Of a DNA stretch of 64,000 nt, positions 33,681 through 48,369 are shown one piece after another. The notes under the pieces were generated by a model, which saw only the letters and a program-made list of their open reading frames with translations, did no database searches and had not been told where the DNA came from. Source of the DNA: Acanthacorydalis orientalis (Eukaryota; Arthropoda; Insecta; Megaloptera; Corydalidae); contig CM068317.1 in NCBI GenBank assembly GCA_034766995.1, positions 20,725,714 to 20,789,713 of the forward strand, given 5' to 3'. A program made the translations under genes and the position numbers. Each line of letters opens with the position of its first letter. The first letter of the stretch is position 1.

Positions 33681-34618
33681 ATGCAAAGTCTGGCAATTAA
33701 AATACCCGATTGACTCTGCAGCATTGGAGTGACATGAAATTAAACCAAAAGTAAAGAACCATACATTAGATGATAATTTTATCAATAGAGGATGGCCTAG
33801 TGAAGATCGAACAGCAGTTATTTTATGGGCACGAAGCTAGCACGTACATTCTGTTTCTACCGTGCATAATTGAGCAAAAAGTGAATATTACATTTTACTG
33901 TAAATTGGGAAAACTGCAACAATAATTTATGAAATGTTTAAAACAGTGTCCGATGATAACACTAAGTCGTACCAGTGTGTTTGAATGGTTTTAATGGTTG
34001 CAAATCTGGACGAGAGAGGGTTCAATATGATACTAAAACCAGGCATCCATTGATCTCTCTAAATGCAGATTCGATTCTCTCTAAATTGTGTCAAAGTATC
34101 GCCTAATGACCTTCCGAATGATGGAAGGTGAATTGAACATCAATAAGGAGACAATTTGACAAATTTTAAATGAAGATTTGGGAAAGAGAAAGATTTGGGA
34201 AAGAGAAAGATCTGTAAAAAGACGTCCCTCACAAGCTTATGGATTTGGAAAAACAAAGAATGCAGTGGATTAAAAATCATTAACAGGGCACAAAAAGTTT
34301 CGCTTGAAAATACCAGAATCATAACTGCATTGTTGAGATCAATCACAGACCCTGTTCATCTGATTTGGCACCAATAGACTTTTTTCTCTTTTCTAAAGTA
34401 AAAACTTTTCCCAAAAATGAACAATTTCAGAACTTAGAGGATATTAAAAAAATGTATCTCCCTAATTAAAACCAATTTCTCTAGATGTTTTGCTGAATGT
34501 TTTTAAAAACTTTAGAACTTTTCAAAAAGTTTATTAATGTAAATAGATTACTTTGAATAAATATCAAACATTTTTCATGTTACCTAAATTGTGTTTCTTT
34601 CATTGTGCCAATTTGGGA
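33681..34618 (+). mobile_element. Mariner relic, internally deleted
   Basis: The left terminus GCAAAGTCTGGCAATTAAAA follows a short TA run; the right end near CATTGTGCCAATTTGGG is a diverged match. Plus-strand traces: SRTSVFEWF and LQIWTREG (first DNA-binding part), RMMEGELNINKETI and QILNEDLGKRKICKK (second helix-turn-helix), then a jump to RPCSSDLAPIDFFLFSKVK and NEQFQNLEDIKKN near the C-terminus. The middle, with the first two aspartates, is missing and frames are broken. Confidence 0.75.
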
Positions 34619-34979
34619 TTTTTTTGGTTTATGTGGAAATTGAAAATCCTTTTATAAAAATTACTTCCTTAGTTATATGTTAGGCCAATTAAATTTGAAT
34701 GTATATTTTAAAAATGTTACAATGCTTGAATTAAAGATAATATTATGAAGTATAACGTAAATATAATTTTACCATTTTAAATTAAATACATCGTTAAATA
34801 ATCAATTCTTCCGAAATACAGCCTGTTTTAACAAAAATCAGTCTAACAAAATCTCTCTCGGACTGACATATTAATTAAAAACAAATGTTTATAGTATCTG
34901 CTTTCAAATCTGTCATCAAAAATGAATGGAATCGAAAACATTCCCTGTAAAATATAAAATTATATCAATTCGATTCAGC

Positions 34980-35230
34980 AGTGATGGCAAACATGTTTGA
35001 TCGACAGTATAATGGACGAGTACATGCGACAAGCGACCGGCACGCCGCGTGTGGCGATCCACATGACTGCTATTTATTCACATGTCAACGCAGTCTTGAT
35101 CGTGGTCCAGGCTGATTAATCTAGCCAGTGATAAACATCTCTTGTTGAACTGTTGACGGCGTCGACGCTCTCTATCCTTTAAAGGTATTTATAACAACAC
35201 CTGCAAATAGAATAAACGCTATCGTTGCGC
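34980..35230. promoter_or_regulatory. GC-richer island
   Basis: Contains GCGACAAGCGACCGGCACG, CCGCGTGTGGCGATCC, GACGGCGTCGACGCTCTC and TTTAAAGGTATTTATAAC. Repeat-free; no convincing frame. Possible regulatory sequence, not demonstrated. Confidence 0.25.
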
Positions 35231-37027
35231 TCTGATAACATGAACATCTATTTTGTAGACGCGTATCCATTAATGAAACTGTGTTGTCAAATCTCGAAAA
35301 TTTTTCCATATCTAAATGTACATTCTTGTACTATTAAACGATTGTTGTTCTTAGTTTATTCATATTTTGTTAATGCAATCTATATAAATTTTGAAATGGA
35401 AACACACACTTATAGAAAGTATACACTCATATACTTGTAAGCTACATATAAACAAAATATTTACGCACTTTGATGATTAATAATGTAGCTTTTTCATTTT
35501 TCACACTATAAAATATTGTGCTCACTAAATTTAGAGATTGTCGTTTTATGAGCAACTTGTCGAACAGATTTATTTGGTATTAATGGGATAAATTCCAGTT
35601 ACGATATCATGGGGCTTGTGGATGTGAGAGTGCCTATGTAAATTTTGCTCAATTCCACCCACTCAAATCTTACTACAACATTTCCACTTCAATACTTACT
35701 AAACTTTAAGACTTGTTGGTAATTCATTGTGGAATTCACTCCTAAACTGTCTTTGTATTTCGTTAATATTTTCCAACTTCCAATGCCACTTAAACACAAT
35801 CGCTATTCAAATGTAAATCTGATATTTTTTAATTATAATAAGCTTTAAAATAAAAAAAATGTTACTAAGTTATGAGCAAATAAAATGTATTCAAGTCCGC
35901 AGTCAAGATGGGAGCATTCCTCTCTGATTTTTCCGTTTTCCCCCTTAACAAAATCTTTGATTTTGGAAGATTTGAAAATAATTGGGAGAATTTTACTAAT
36001 GGGGTTAACTTGATAATTAAAAATGTTTCTACGCGTGAAAAAAAATTGTTTCTATGAACGCTTTTCCACCGACAACGCGGAAATTACAATTATATTAAAT
36101 TATTAAGTTAAATCGAGAAGAATTCCTTGTGATTTTAAAAACTTATAATTTGTTTCAATAAATTATTTCATTTCAATAACTTGGCATATTTACATAATAC
36201 GAATTATGTCACTTTTTTTCAATAATAACATTTTCCAAAATAGATGGGTTTTTTCATATAGATTTAGTTGTAGGTATGAAGTTAATCAATTTTAACATAA
36301 AAAATTTACCTCTTCAAAAATTGTGTCTGCCCTCTCTAATATGACAGTCTAAGTACATGCCTGAGTGTATATACATTTTTTAGAAGCCCTGTATATATAA
36401 TTCTATATAAATATGTATATAAAATTCTATATAATTCTTCGAGATATATATATATATATATATATATATCCTGTATATAGTAATTGTGTTCTATATGAAA
36501 ACTAGAAATAATTTTCTGATTCGACAAAGATGAAACTTGAGGTCTAATTTCAAAACCGTTACTCTACATATGATAATTATCATATTAATAGCACGACACA
36601 CTATATTTGACATATTATATTATTCTTTTTTTAACCTAGTATTTTATCGCATTTATTGGCAGAATCACTGTAAGAAAGTACAACTGCATCAGACATTGTA
36701 GAAACAACGGTCAGAACTAGTTAATCATTATAAACATATACTTCTACAGCAGAATTCTTAACATTATATTACAGAAATGAGTGTAATGAAATTTAAGAAA
36801 AATATATTTATGTACTTCCTCATTTTTGAAAACTGAATCTGTGAGAATATTATTGTGGAATGCATTTTATCTAAGAAATTTACAAACCACAAATGAAATT
36901 TATGCACAAAAATCATTTGTAAGAAATATATTGATATCAGTTAAAATTATTTTTATTGAATAAATAATTTTTTAAATAAATACCGAAATTTTAATCTCAC
37001 TCTGAAAATATGAGACATTATATACAC
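35231..37027. other. AT-rich spacer
   Basis: Only a short (TA)n run at about 36443-36469 and anonymous DNA. The frames at 35225-35440 and 36336-36527 show no domain. Confidence 0.4.
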
Positions 37028-37959
37028 CAGTGATGTCAAACTCATATGTGAACACGGTCTACCAAATTCAGTTTAAAAGAGTCTGCGGGCCGCAGACAAA
37101 AAAATGTCACCCAAAAAAAATTTAGCTAGCAAGAAAACGTCTTTTGTATTTGAAAATATCTCATTTAAATTTTACATTTATTTTTTCTTTAATGAATTTA
37201 TAAAACTTAAAAAAAGTACATTAATTTCAGGTATTATTATTAGATGTTACATCAACATTTTAAATTAGAAAAATTGAAAACTATAATATTTTACTAGAAC
37301 TTTGGCATCTTTTGTCAGTAACTATTTTATCAATATCGGGTGTAATTTTTTGTGACAATATTTTTACTATAGATGTTGTGTTAATTTTTCAATCTTAACG
37401 TGTGTGAAGTCTTAGTCTTTAAAAAGGAAAATAATTGTTCACATAGGTACATACACCAAACAGTGCATAGATTCTTACTTAAAACATAAGAATTTCAATA
37501 AAATGTTCTGAAAGTACAAATAAAAATCTGGAATACGAATTTCATTATACTTTTCTTTTAGCACTGTGTTGCACTGAATTTTAATCAATTCCATTTGGAT
37601 GTTAATTTTTACATCGTCAGTGTTAAAAAAATGAGCACTAAATAGTAAAAAAACCTTTTCACATATCTTGAATCCTTCAAATCGGTTTTCAAATTCAAAT
37701 AATAATTCTTGAACATTTAAAGCATATTTACTAAAATCACAACTGTAATATAATTCTCGATAATTTTCGCCCGTAGGTAAATGAACTAAATCGGAATTGA
37801 CCATAAAGCGGTGTTCCTTACAATATACTTCTATAATTTACAATGTTTAAAAATGTATTTTATATTTTTTTAAATTCTATTTTATTATTTTAATAAATTT
37901 AAACTGAAAGCCGCGGGCCGCATATTAGAGTCTTTCGAGCCAAGTGTTTAACACCACTG
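37028..37959 (-). mobile_element. hAT element remnant (Ac/Charlie type)
   Basis: Begins CAGTGATGTCAAAC and ends, in reverse complement, CAGTGGTGTTAAAC, with the subterminal GCGGGCCGC motif near both ends: classic hAT termini of the CAGTGGTGTCAAACTC type. The left flanking 8 bp are ATATACAC; the same ATATACAC appears right of the element after an intervening (TA) run (about 37974-37981). About 930 bp, retaining only the 3' part of the transposase gene. Confidence 0.85.
37475..37804 (-). pseudogene. hAT transposase C-terminal fragment
   Basis: 109 codons, open. LLFEFENRFEGFKICEKVFL, INIQMELIKIQCNTVLKEKY and IPDFYLYF match the C-terminal region of Charlie-type hAT transposases and of domesticated relatives (EFxxRFxDFxxxExxFxLFxxPF..., NLQMELIELQCDxxLKxKF). 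The catalytic core and BED finger are absent. Confidence 0.8.
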
Positions 37960-37984
37960 ATATATATATATATATATACACCAC

Positions 37985-39146
37985 TGATATATGATATATA
38001 TACCTCTACTTAATTCTTATAATTTTTTTGTAAATAATCTCACACTGACGGAATGATGAAATTTATTAACTGTTAACACAGATGTATTGGCAATGTTAGT
38101 GATTATGTTGAAAATAAGTATCAGACTTAAAAGTATATATTCCAAATTTTATTTATTTTTTTTTTATACCAATTCTCAAATCATTTAAAATTATGAGATC
38201 ATGTGTAAAATTTTAGTAATTTCTCATCAGTTAAAACTTATAATAAAAATATTTTATATTATAACTATGACAAATGATTTTATGATAGGAATATATTTCT
38301 CAATATTCTTGTACTATTATTTTAAAGTGATTTTAAAAGTCCAACAGCATATTATCTCATGATTTATGTTTTATATAAATAAATATTAAAGAAATAAATA
38401 TAAAATTGTAATTTTCATTAAACAAAATATTTATTGCGTCCAATTAAATCTTCGTTTCTTGAAAAAAATAAATTGGAAAAGGAGTTCTTTAGTATAATGA
38501 ACCCTTCTATTCAATTGTCTAGTAAAATAATAAAAACATGTCAAGAAAATATTACAATTAAACATTTACCTCTATAAATGAAATAAGTGTAAATATAAAC
38601 AGTAAAATATACAAACCATATTATTATTGTCGTGCATGTCCATAGATAAAAACTATATATTTTGATCGTCATATGAAACGAGTTAAAAATCGGTATACGT
38701 GCAGTTTCACGGTCTGTCACTCTACATCTCAAAACTCGTATACAAAATTTTCTACATCACATGTTCTATTAATTAGTTTATAATTAAATGCCAGGAATGT
38801 TAATACGAGATTATCGCTGCTAAGACCCACCACAATAAACGGGTGCCGGATTCTTTGTTATACAAATATCTATATCTACATATATATATATGTAGGTAAA
38901 TTTGAATACTGTCAAGATCGAAGGTTATTTAAAGTATATTAAGTATTTCTTTTGAATTAATTAAATATGGTATTTTTATAGTAATTCTTTTACGAAAAAT
39001 ATAAAATTTATTGATTTTTTTTAGAAACATTCCAGTATTAAAATTAGTTACAACACTTTCAGATACAAAATATGTTTAAATATTTTTTAAAAATATTTTT
39101 TATATCGTGTTTGAAGTACATATATGATTTTATATACAAAGAGCTA
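37985..39146. other. AT-rich spacer with a mixed patch
   Basis: At about 38680-38860 composition is more balanced (GTGCAGTTTCACGGTCTG, AAGACCCACCACAATAAACG), then a short TA run. No coding recognised. Confidence 0.3.
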
Positions 39147-40423
39147 TTAGGTTGGTGCAAAAATAACTACGGCTTATATCATTTTAAGTTTGGCGCCGAT
39201 TTTTCTAGTTACCGCTTTCTTTTGCTATAGTCATGTGATATATCATTGTAAACCATTAAATTAGCACTATTGATTTCTACTTATGTATATTGTTTTCATT
39301 CTTTAGTATTGTTGGATATAACATCTTAAATTAGTCATGGAAGCGAGTTCGCACGGTTTTGTTATGTGAGTTTAAATTGGGGCGTAACAGAAACTGCTCG
39401 AAATATCAAATTTGTTTTTGACGAAGAGTCGATTAGTGAACGAACAGTTTAACACTAGTTCCACAAATTTCGTAATGGAAACTAAAGGCTTGATGATAAG
39501 AGTCGTCGACATCCTTCAGATATGGACAATAATGTTTAAAGAACCATTATTGAAGCGGACTCACGGAAAACAACTTTATAGGTGGCAGAAAAACTCAATG
39601 TTAATCATTCAACAGTTATTCGACATTTAAGCCTAACTGAAAAAAAAACAGAAAAGCTGTATAAATGGATGCCGATGAACTAAACGAACATCAAGCAATT
39701 CGGCGATACGATGTCGCTTCTGCTCTGCGCTTCTTTTTCGTAACAAAAAAGATCACTTTCTTACTCGCATTGTCACATGTGATGAAAAGTGGAATCTCTA
39801 CGACAATCATAAACGTTCATTACAGTTGCTAGACAGAGGAGAAGCACAGAAACAATTTCCTAAATCGAAACTTCATGAAAAAAAAGATTATGGTCACTGT
39901 TTGGTGGTCAGTAATTGGCATCATTCACTACAACTTCTTAAATCCTGGTTAAATAAGAACAGCAGAAAAATATTATCAGGAATTTTAAAAATGCATGAGA
40001 AGTTGCATCGTTTTGGCCAGAATTAGTCAGTCGAAGAGGACTAATTCTTCGTCATAAGAACGCCCGACCACACGTCTCACAAATGACTAAAAAAAATTTA
40101 ATGAACTGGGTTATAAAACCGTATCCCACCCACCTTATTCTTCGAACTTGTCTGCTACAGATTAACATTTTTTTAAACATTTGAGTAATTTGATACGAGA
40201 AAAGATTTTCAAAGATCAAACAACATCACAAAGCGCTTCCGATGAATTCGTTAATTCTACGACTCTAGAATTATATCTTATAGGAATAAACAAATTTGTT
40301 TCCCGTTGGGAGAAATGTGCAGTCCAATGGTCTTTATTTTGATTAATAAATATAACTTTTAATTGATATATGCGTCTTTATACTCGATACGTAAAAACAG
40401 CAATTATTTTTGCGACAACCTAA
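39147..40423 (+). mobile_element. Full-length but dead cecropia-type mariner
   Basis: Ends TTAGGTTGGTGCAAAAATAA and, in reverse complement, TTAGGTTGTCGCAAAAATAA, nearly the Hsmar1 terminus. 1.28 kb, the normal full mariner length. Transposase is readable across several frames: VTETARNIKFVFDEESISERT, KLNVNHSTVIRHL, KLYKWMPMN, TCDEKWNLYDNHKRS (first aspartate intact), HKNARPHVSQ (second aspartate motif HDNARPH altered to HKN), and a PPYSS...TD third-aspartate region. Multiple stops and shifts. Confidence 0.9.
39826..40026 (+). pseudogene. Cecropia-type mariner transposase, catalytic-core fragment
   Basis: Open stretch with LLDRGEAQKQFPKSKLHEKK corresponding to the QWLDxxExPxHFPKPxLHxKK region after the first aspartate motif. 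Then comes VVSNWHHSLQLLKSWLN for the WWSxxGxIHYxFLNP region with drift, and LSGILKMHEKLHRF. It ends at a stop before the second aspartate. Confidence 0.75.
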
Positions 40424-40659
40424 TATTTTGGTTGAACAACCTATCACTGATTTGTTGGGGAATCTATTCCAAAGTGGTTGATATAATTGGGTAACATAAT
40501 GACTAAGGGCTGATGCACGATATGTCGATTAAAATACTGACAAGTATTAAAGTAACATATTATTCACATATATTGATCAACTACTTAGATTGATTAATAG
40601 AAACATATGATTGGCTGTTTGACATCAATCATACTTACTATAGTTATCAGTTTTGATGT

Positions 40660-40726
40660 TATTCTTTGTATGCATCTTTATACCAGGTACATAAAAACCG
40701 CAATTATTTGTGTACCAACCTAATAT
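40660..40726 (+). mobile_element. Second, solitary cecropia-type mariner 3' end
   Basis: About 300 bp after the full-length copy ends, the sequence TATGCATCTTTATACCAGG, then AAAAACCGCAATTATTTG and CCAACCTAATA repeats that copy's last 60 bp. No coding or 5' end of its own is seen between the two. Confidence 0.7.
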
Positions 40727-41297
40727 ATAAAAAACAACTATATATTAAATATTTGGTATAATAAAATAATATAATCATTTTATTAATTATCAAAATATAA
40801 AAGATCTCATTTAAAATTTCTTTTGAGAATTCATAAAACGTCTTATTACTTTTTATACACATTTACGCTATTATTTCTTATTAGATTAAATTATATTTTT
40901 GTTTTGTTTTTTTTTTTTTTTGAAAATCAACTTGTTTAATTTAACTTCACAATTATTTAAATAAAATTTACTTCATTTCATAATAAAAATATTTAACCAA
41001 ATCGTGATGTTTTTATAATTTTACTACGTATAATTTTTTCTATCTTTTAATATGTTTTTAATTTTAGTAGTAAATACTTTCTTATCTAAATATTAACGAC
41101 AACCTTGCATATATAGTATATTAGTAATATCTTTATTTATTAATTTCCACATACAGTTTTTTTATGAGTTTAAGTAAATTAAAAAGTGCATTGATAAAAG
41201 TAAACTATAAACGTGTCAAAGTACATTTGTTAACATATTTCAATAACAATGTAATAGATTAAAATATCCCAGTGAAGATGGATGTCATTCTTTAGAA
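40727..41297. other. AT-rich spacer, no feature seen
   Basis: Nothing recognised; includes an 18-base poly-T run near 40905. Confidence 0.4.
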
Positions 41298-43062
<1,765 letters not shown>

Positions 43063-43070
43063 TTTAGAAG

Positions 43071-43799
43071 TACAGCAACCCTTTGAAAATGAAAACTTTC
43101 ATGCTAAAACTGATAATTAGTTTTTCTTAAAAAATCATTATAGTATTATACCAACATCTAATAATTTACTAGTTTTCTTGAAAATTATAATTAAGGCTCT
43201 TTTATGTTTTATGAAACATAAACGTAATTTCAACCACTAAACCGTTTCTACTAGTAGGAACTTTAAGTAGAAGTTTCTAGTAACTTCTAGTAGAAATTTC
43301 TAGTACAAAAAAATATCCGCGCTGTCAAAAAACAGAGATAAAACAGATTCATATAAATATCTGAGAATAAAAAAGGTTGAATGAAACTATCATAGCTTAG
43401 AGAGTAGCATATCATTCTTGTTTAATCAATTTCGTACATCCAGCTTTCAGTAAAAATAATTTTCTATTACCGTTTATTTTACTCATATTTTTAAAAAAAT
43501 ATAGACATTGAAATAAAAAAATATTTATTAGTAAGAACTATAATTAAAATCAAGAATGCCATTTTTGTATAATATATTTATATTTCATACAATGGTTGTG
43601 TAGTTTATGTCTAAAACCCATTATAAAAATGATTAAAAGTTTAAATTATAATTGACAGTATTTAAATATGCATTTATCTTTATATTAATCTAAAATTTTT
43701 AAATAGCTAAAATTGTATTTTTACTTACAATAATATAATGAAAATGGACTTGTAGAATGAAATACAATAATATGTATTTATATGATCATATCATAATTT
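43071..43799. other. AT-rich spacer with short palindromic repeats
   Basis: At about 43245-43305 the motif CTAGTAGAAA and its inverse recur (TACTAGTAGGAACTTTAAG, AACTTCTAGTAGAAATTTC). Otherwise nothing. Confidence 0.35.
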
Positions 43800-44250
43800 A
43801 AGTATTTATCACAATGTAACCCGTGCAAAACACTTCATTGAACACATGAAACGACCATTGTAATAAAAATCACATCGTTTCATTCGACATAAAACTTCAG
43901 CTAATACCATAATTTTCATAAACGACACGACCAGTTTGTTCATGCCATTAAGGCCACCTCTAGAATATTTATTAATATTACCACGTGTGACTAAACACGT
44001 ACAAACATACATTGTATTACATGCAGTATTCTGCATCCATTGCGATAACCCGATTGTACCTTGAACCATTAACATAACGCAAATGGATACTGATAATCTA
44101 ACGATTTGTAAACACTACATGGGGTAATAGTACGTTATTAGATTAACCTAATCCATTATAATCAATTCCAACCAATAACTGAGCTTCCTGTAAACGAAAA
44201 CATAACACATTTGAAACGCATCATCATTTTTCCCAGGTGAATACATCAGT
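43800..44250. promoter_or_regulatory. Repeat-free island with E-box and homeodomain-type motifs
   Basis: More balanced composition, CACGTG at 43982-43987, and ATTAACCTAATCCATTATAA around 44140-44160 (TAATCC and ATTA cores). The 88-codon minus frame (43809-44075) has no known domain. Similar to the 1.3-2.5 kb island; function unproven. Confidence 0.25.
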
Positions 44251-44795
44251 AACACTGTTACTCTTCCAATAGTAAATAAGAATCATATGGAAAAAGATAA
44301 TAAATTATTAAAACATATATAATATACTACTTCTGTTTCTTTTCTACTGATTTACGTTCCGGTGTACATATAACTGTTTTCTTTTTTAGATCATAAATAA
44401 CTATAAGATATTTTGTATTAACAGTAGAATACACTGATCTTTATTTCTCAGTATTAGTTTATGTTTGTGTAGTCTAAATCGATCGTTTTCGATCGATATG
44501 AATCTTATTCAATTATATACTCCTACTGTGCTCATCGTATATTAAGTTCAGAAGCTATTTTTCATTCTATTGATTGAGTATCGAAGAACTGTATACCGAA
44601 AATGCTTAGTCGTGATCGCAGTTTATAATAAAATCACTAGAAACTATAAACACAAAAGAAACAATTTTATAGTCTTATTTGTACTTGATAAATATTATAA
44701 GGCTATGAACATATAATAAAATAATTTTAAAGAAGCTGTAAAAATATTTTTCTTTAAAATTGAAGTAAACAATTAACAGCAATTTTTAAAATTAT
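44251..44795. other. AT-rich spacer, no feature seen
   Basis: Nothing recognised. Confidence 0.4.
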
Positions 44796-45865
44796 ACGTG
44801 GGTCGTTTGATAAGTATGGTAAAAAGCAAGTTAAACAAAGTTTTTTTGAAAAAATCGATTTTATTAATCAATATGGTCTCCATTGAGTCCAGCGAGTCTG
44901 CAAAATACGCATTGATGGCGGCAATGACATCCTCATTTGACATGCATTTCTTTCCACCACAACGAATTTTCAAGTTTGGGAATAAGAAAAAAGTTGAACG
45001 GTGCCATGTCCATGGTATAGGGTGGATGAAAAATAAATTCGAGGCCAACTTCTTACAAGTTTACCATTGAGATTGTCGATTTGAAGGATGGCGCGATGTC
45101 CTGGTGAAATAACACTTTTTTGTGCCAAGATTAGAAATCTGCCAAGATTAGAATCTTGGCAGATTTTGTTTCAGATCTTCCTTCAAACGTTCCAATAATG
45201 TTGCATAATAGGCTCCTGTTATCGTTTTTCCCTTTATTAAGTAGTCGATCAAGATGTTTCCTTGGGAATCCCAAAAAACAACCAACACCTTCCCATTCGA
45301 CAAAACTGTCTTCGCCTTCTTCGGTGCACATTCACCAGTCGTTGTCACTGATTTAACTGCTCCTTCGACTCAGGTGTGTAGTGGTGGATTCATGTTTCAT
45401 CTACGGCGACGAATCGACCCAAAAAAGCATGCAAATTGCTATTAAACATTGCCAAACACAGTTAAAATATCCTTTCGTGTGGATTCAGTTGACAGCCAAC
45501 AATCTCGACATCCATCACACAAAATATTGTGCAAAAAATAATTATAAACTCATTTATCCCTAACATACAGTTTTACACGCTAATGCAGAGTCCCCACGAA
45601 CTTTATCCAACTTCGCTTTGATTTAGGCGCCCGTCCTTTTTTAAAATAAAAATGATTTATCAATGCACGGAAATCGTTTTTTTTCCATTTTTGTTGCATT
45701 ACTACAATGCTTGCTTCAACCATCTGTAGAACAGGAACGACATATCGATTCTGGATAAAATGTTCCTATGCTACTTTGAAAAGTGACACTTGATAGTACT
45801 GACGTTACCAAATAAATGGTAACGCCATCTCACATAAATTTACCAACCTTATCAAACAACCCTCA
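44796..45865 (-). mobile_element. Irritans-type mariner, degraded
   Basis: Ends GTGGGTCGTTTGATAAGTA (left) and, in reverse complement, TGAGGGTTGTTTGATAAGGT (right), with TA flanks. 1.07 kb. The minus-strand transposase resembles Himar1-like proteins: MQQKWKKNDFRALINHFYFK at the start, then stops; SIRRRR*NMNPPLHT (first aspartate region), APKKAKTVLSNGKVLVVFWD, ILIDYLIKGKTITGAYYATL, and PWTWHRSTFFLFPNLKI. In the third-aspartate motif an alternative frame reads MDMAPFNFFL, so D has become N. Confidence 0.85.
45148..45348 (-). pseudogene. Irritans-type mariner transposase, core fragment
   Basis: 66 codons: TTTGECAPKKAKTVLSNGKV, VFWDSQGNILIDYLIKGKTI, YYATLLERLKEDLKQ. This is the segment between the first and second catalytic aspartates of Himar-like transposases. 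It is followed by a small tandem duplication of AATCTTGGCAGATTT near 45131-45165, which disrupts the next block. Confidence 0.85.
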
Positions 45866-47619
45866 TAAAAGAAACTAAATTTAAAGTAAGAATTGAATAC
45901 CTAACAAATAATTTATTAATTAGACATTGTTATATCTATACACCGATAACCCTTAAACCGACAAGACAAATAAAGATTTTTTTGATAAAGGGCCCATTGT
46001 TGATGATTTTCAGTTGCTCAGTATGCCCATTTTCTTCACCTAAAAAATAATTCCGTATTTAAATTTTATTTTTGTTTTGTACTTGTAGTATAAACTATTT
46101 ATAAATAATACCGCATTAATCTAAGGAAAAAACTCTGAATTTGTAACAGATTAAATGTAGAAAAGGAGCACATTATTATTCATCATATTGCTATACTTTA
46201 ATATACAATTTACAAAATGGATTTAATTCTCCTTATATATTAACTACAAAATTATTCATCGTTTGATTTAAAAAACTCATATTTTTTTGAAATTAATCAA
46301 CAATATAAAAATTCTCCTATTTTTCAAATAATATCATTTAATTTTATTTACTGTCACCTTACCCAGTTAATAAATACAATTGCCTTTAAATTTGTCTCCA
46401 AATAACTGTACGTGACTTTAAATTACGTGATAGTTAATTGAGATCATAAAAATGAACATTTTTTAAATATTTGTTATTTAAAATAGTTATTAATATTCAA
46501 AAGTATTTAATTATAAAACATATTTTACATAAGAAACAAATTCAAACATACATACATAGAATACTTATATATTGTATAATATATAAAGGATCTTATGACA
46601 TTAAAAAAAAGATAAACCATGTAATAAATGATCGACGATAATTATTTACGTTTTCATTAGAAAGTTGTTGAACAACAGAAATCATTAAGTATTCAGAATA
46701 GTTGTTTTTAAATTACAAGTGACATAGTACAGAGCAGATGAGCCTATGAAATATGTTTATTAAACAGAACACTGAGTATTATTAATTATAAATTACATTG
46801 AATGTTTTTTCTTATTTTATATTCTAATATTCAGTTGTCCAAGAAGTCTGTGTTGGCTTTTATATTTATTTTTTTATTAACTGAACGCATTTGAATTAAT
46901 GAATTCTTTAACTCTTTCAAGTATAGTACATTTGATTAAAAACAGACCTTAGAAGTACAAGACTTTTTTAATAGACTTCTAATACAGTCCTGTAGGCTTT
47001 GATACTATTCTAAGCTTCAATAATAGCTGCTACTTGTTAGATTACAGAATTACCAGAAGTCATCTCTTTAAGTGGTTCACAAATTATACCACCAGACTGT
47101 ATTGTTCCAGAGCTTTGAAATGGTGGTACAAAATATACCATCAAGCAACTAAAAAAATGGCAGTACATATGTATATACCACTAGACTTGAAAAAACACAT
47201 TTTATTAAAATGATTAAATTATTCATTATGGGTTCAAATTAATTTATAAAATCATTATACAAACATGTCTACTTAAGTTTAATATAATATACAATTATGT
47301 CGCTATCCTATACTTTCTATTTAATTCTATTCTAAAAAAAATAAAAAATTAGGTTAATTCTTCAGCTGCATTTTGTTAGATTACTAAAAGTGTTTTCGGC
47401 TAAGATTACTTTCGGCTTTTAAAGATAGTACTCAGTTTTGGCTCTATTAGGTGGTACTCAGTATCAAAAACTACAGAAGATTACACCAAAACTGAAACAA
47501 GATATAGAATCTATCAATTCGAAAACAGTTTAATATTGATCTGAAACTCATTTTATTCCGTTAATACACATTTAGAATTTAAAAAAATATTTTTATCATC
47601 TTTAAAATGTCTGTTTTAA
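45866..47619. other. AT-rich spacer
   Basis: No transposon ends found. Around 47070-47460 GGTGGTACAAAATATACCA and related GGTGGTAC/ACCACC pieces recur; significance unclear. Confidence 0.35.
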
Positions 47620-48330
47620 GGTCAAGAAGGTGTTAATTAATGGGCTTGCATAAGTTTGAAATCTTGGAAAAAACGATTTTTGTTTTCTTTTTTTCATATT
47701 ATTAAAGCTTTAGGTCTTATGTTTCATAACTCAAAAGAATTATATCGAAATTTCAAGAATTCCTTGAGATACAGCGATTTTAGTGGAGGCGATTCGAAGT
47801 GGGACAGGCCTTAGCCCGAGCGCGTCCATTCGTTTTTCTAGAAACTATAATTTTCAAAACGGTGTACATCATATTGCAAAAATATTAATCCGATTGGCTT
47901 GAAATTTTAACTGCAGATTGTTAATGTATTGTTAAACATTTGCTATCGGGTGACCTTATGATTTTTTAATATGCTTTTCCATTTATTAATAATAAACAAT
48001 TATGGGTGTCAAAAATCGACCGTTTTTCAAACGGCTACCATTCTTATAATTTTCAAATTTTCAAAAAAGTATTCAGTAGTACCAGAGCTATTACATTATA
48101 CAATAAGTATATTATTCTTTTTTTGATCTCAGATCACCTCAATTGCTAAAATCGTTACACCGATTGGCCATGCAGCAAATGCAGTCCTTTTAATTTATTT
48201 ATATCTTCTTAGTTTGTAAACATTTTTCAATAAAAAAATTAAAAGACCTTATTCAATATATTGTCTAATTTGTATAAAATTTCAAATATATAACATTAAT
48301 ACCCATGTCAAAAAAAATTATCAATTTTCG
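47620..48330. repeat. Compositionally distinct block, probable dispersed repeat
   Basis: A roughly 700-bp block with mixed composition (GGACAGGCCTTAGCCCGAGC, AAAACGGTGTACATCATATT, AAAAATCGACCGTTTTTCAA) and no coding frame. Two similar segments, CCGATTGGCTTGAAATTTT...CTGCAG and CCGATTGGCCATGCAGC, suggest internal repetition. It looks like a non-autonomous repeat, but no termini or second copy are in the window. A host non-coding sequence is possible. Confidence 0.3.
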
Positions 48331-48369
48331 TACTACTTTTGAACGACAAACTTGTGAGAACTCCTTATG

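Noticed and set aside
43809..44075. 88-codon minus-strand frame in the 44-kb island
   Set aside because: No recognisable domain or start context, and the codons look like random sequence of the island.
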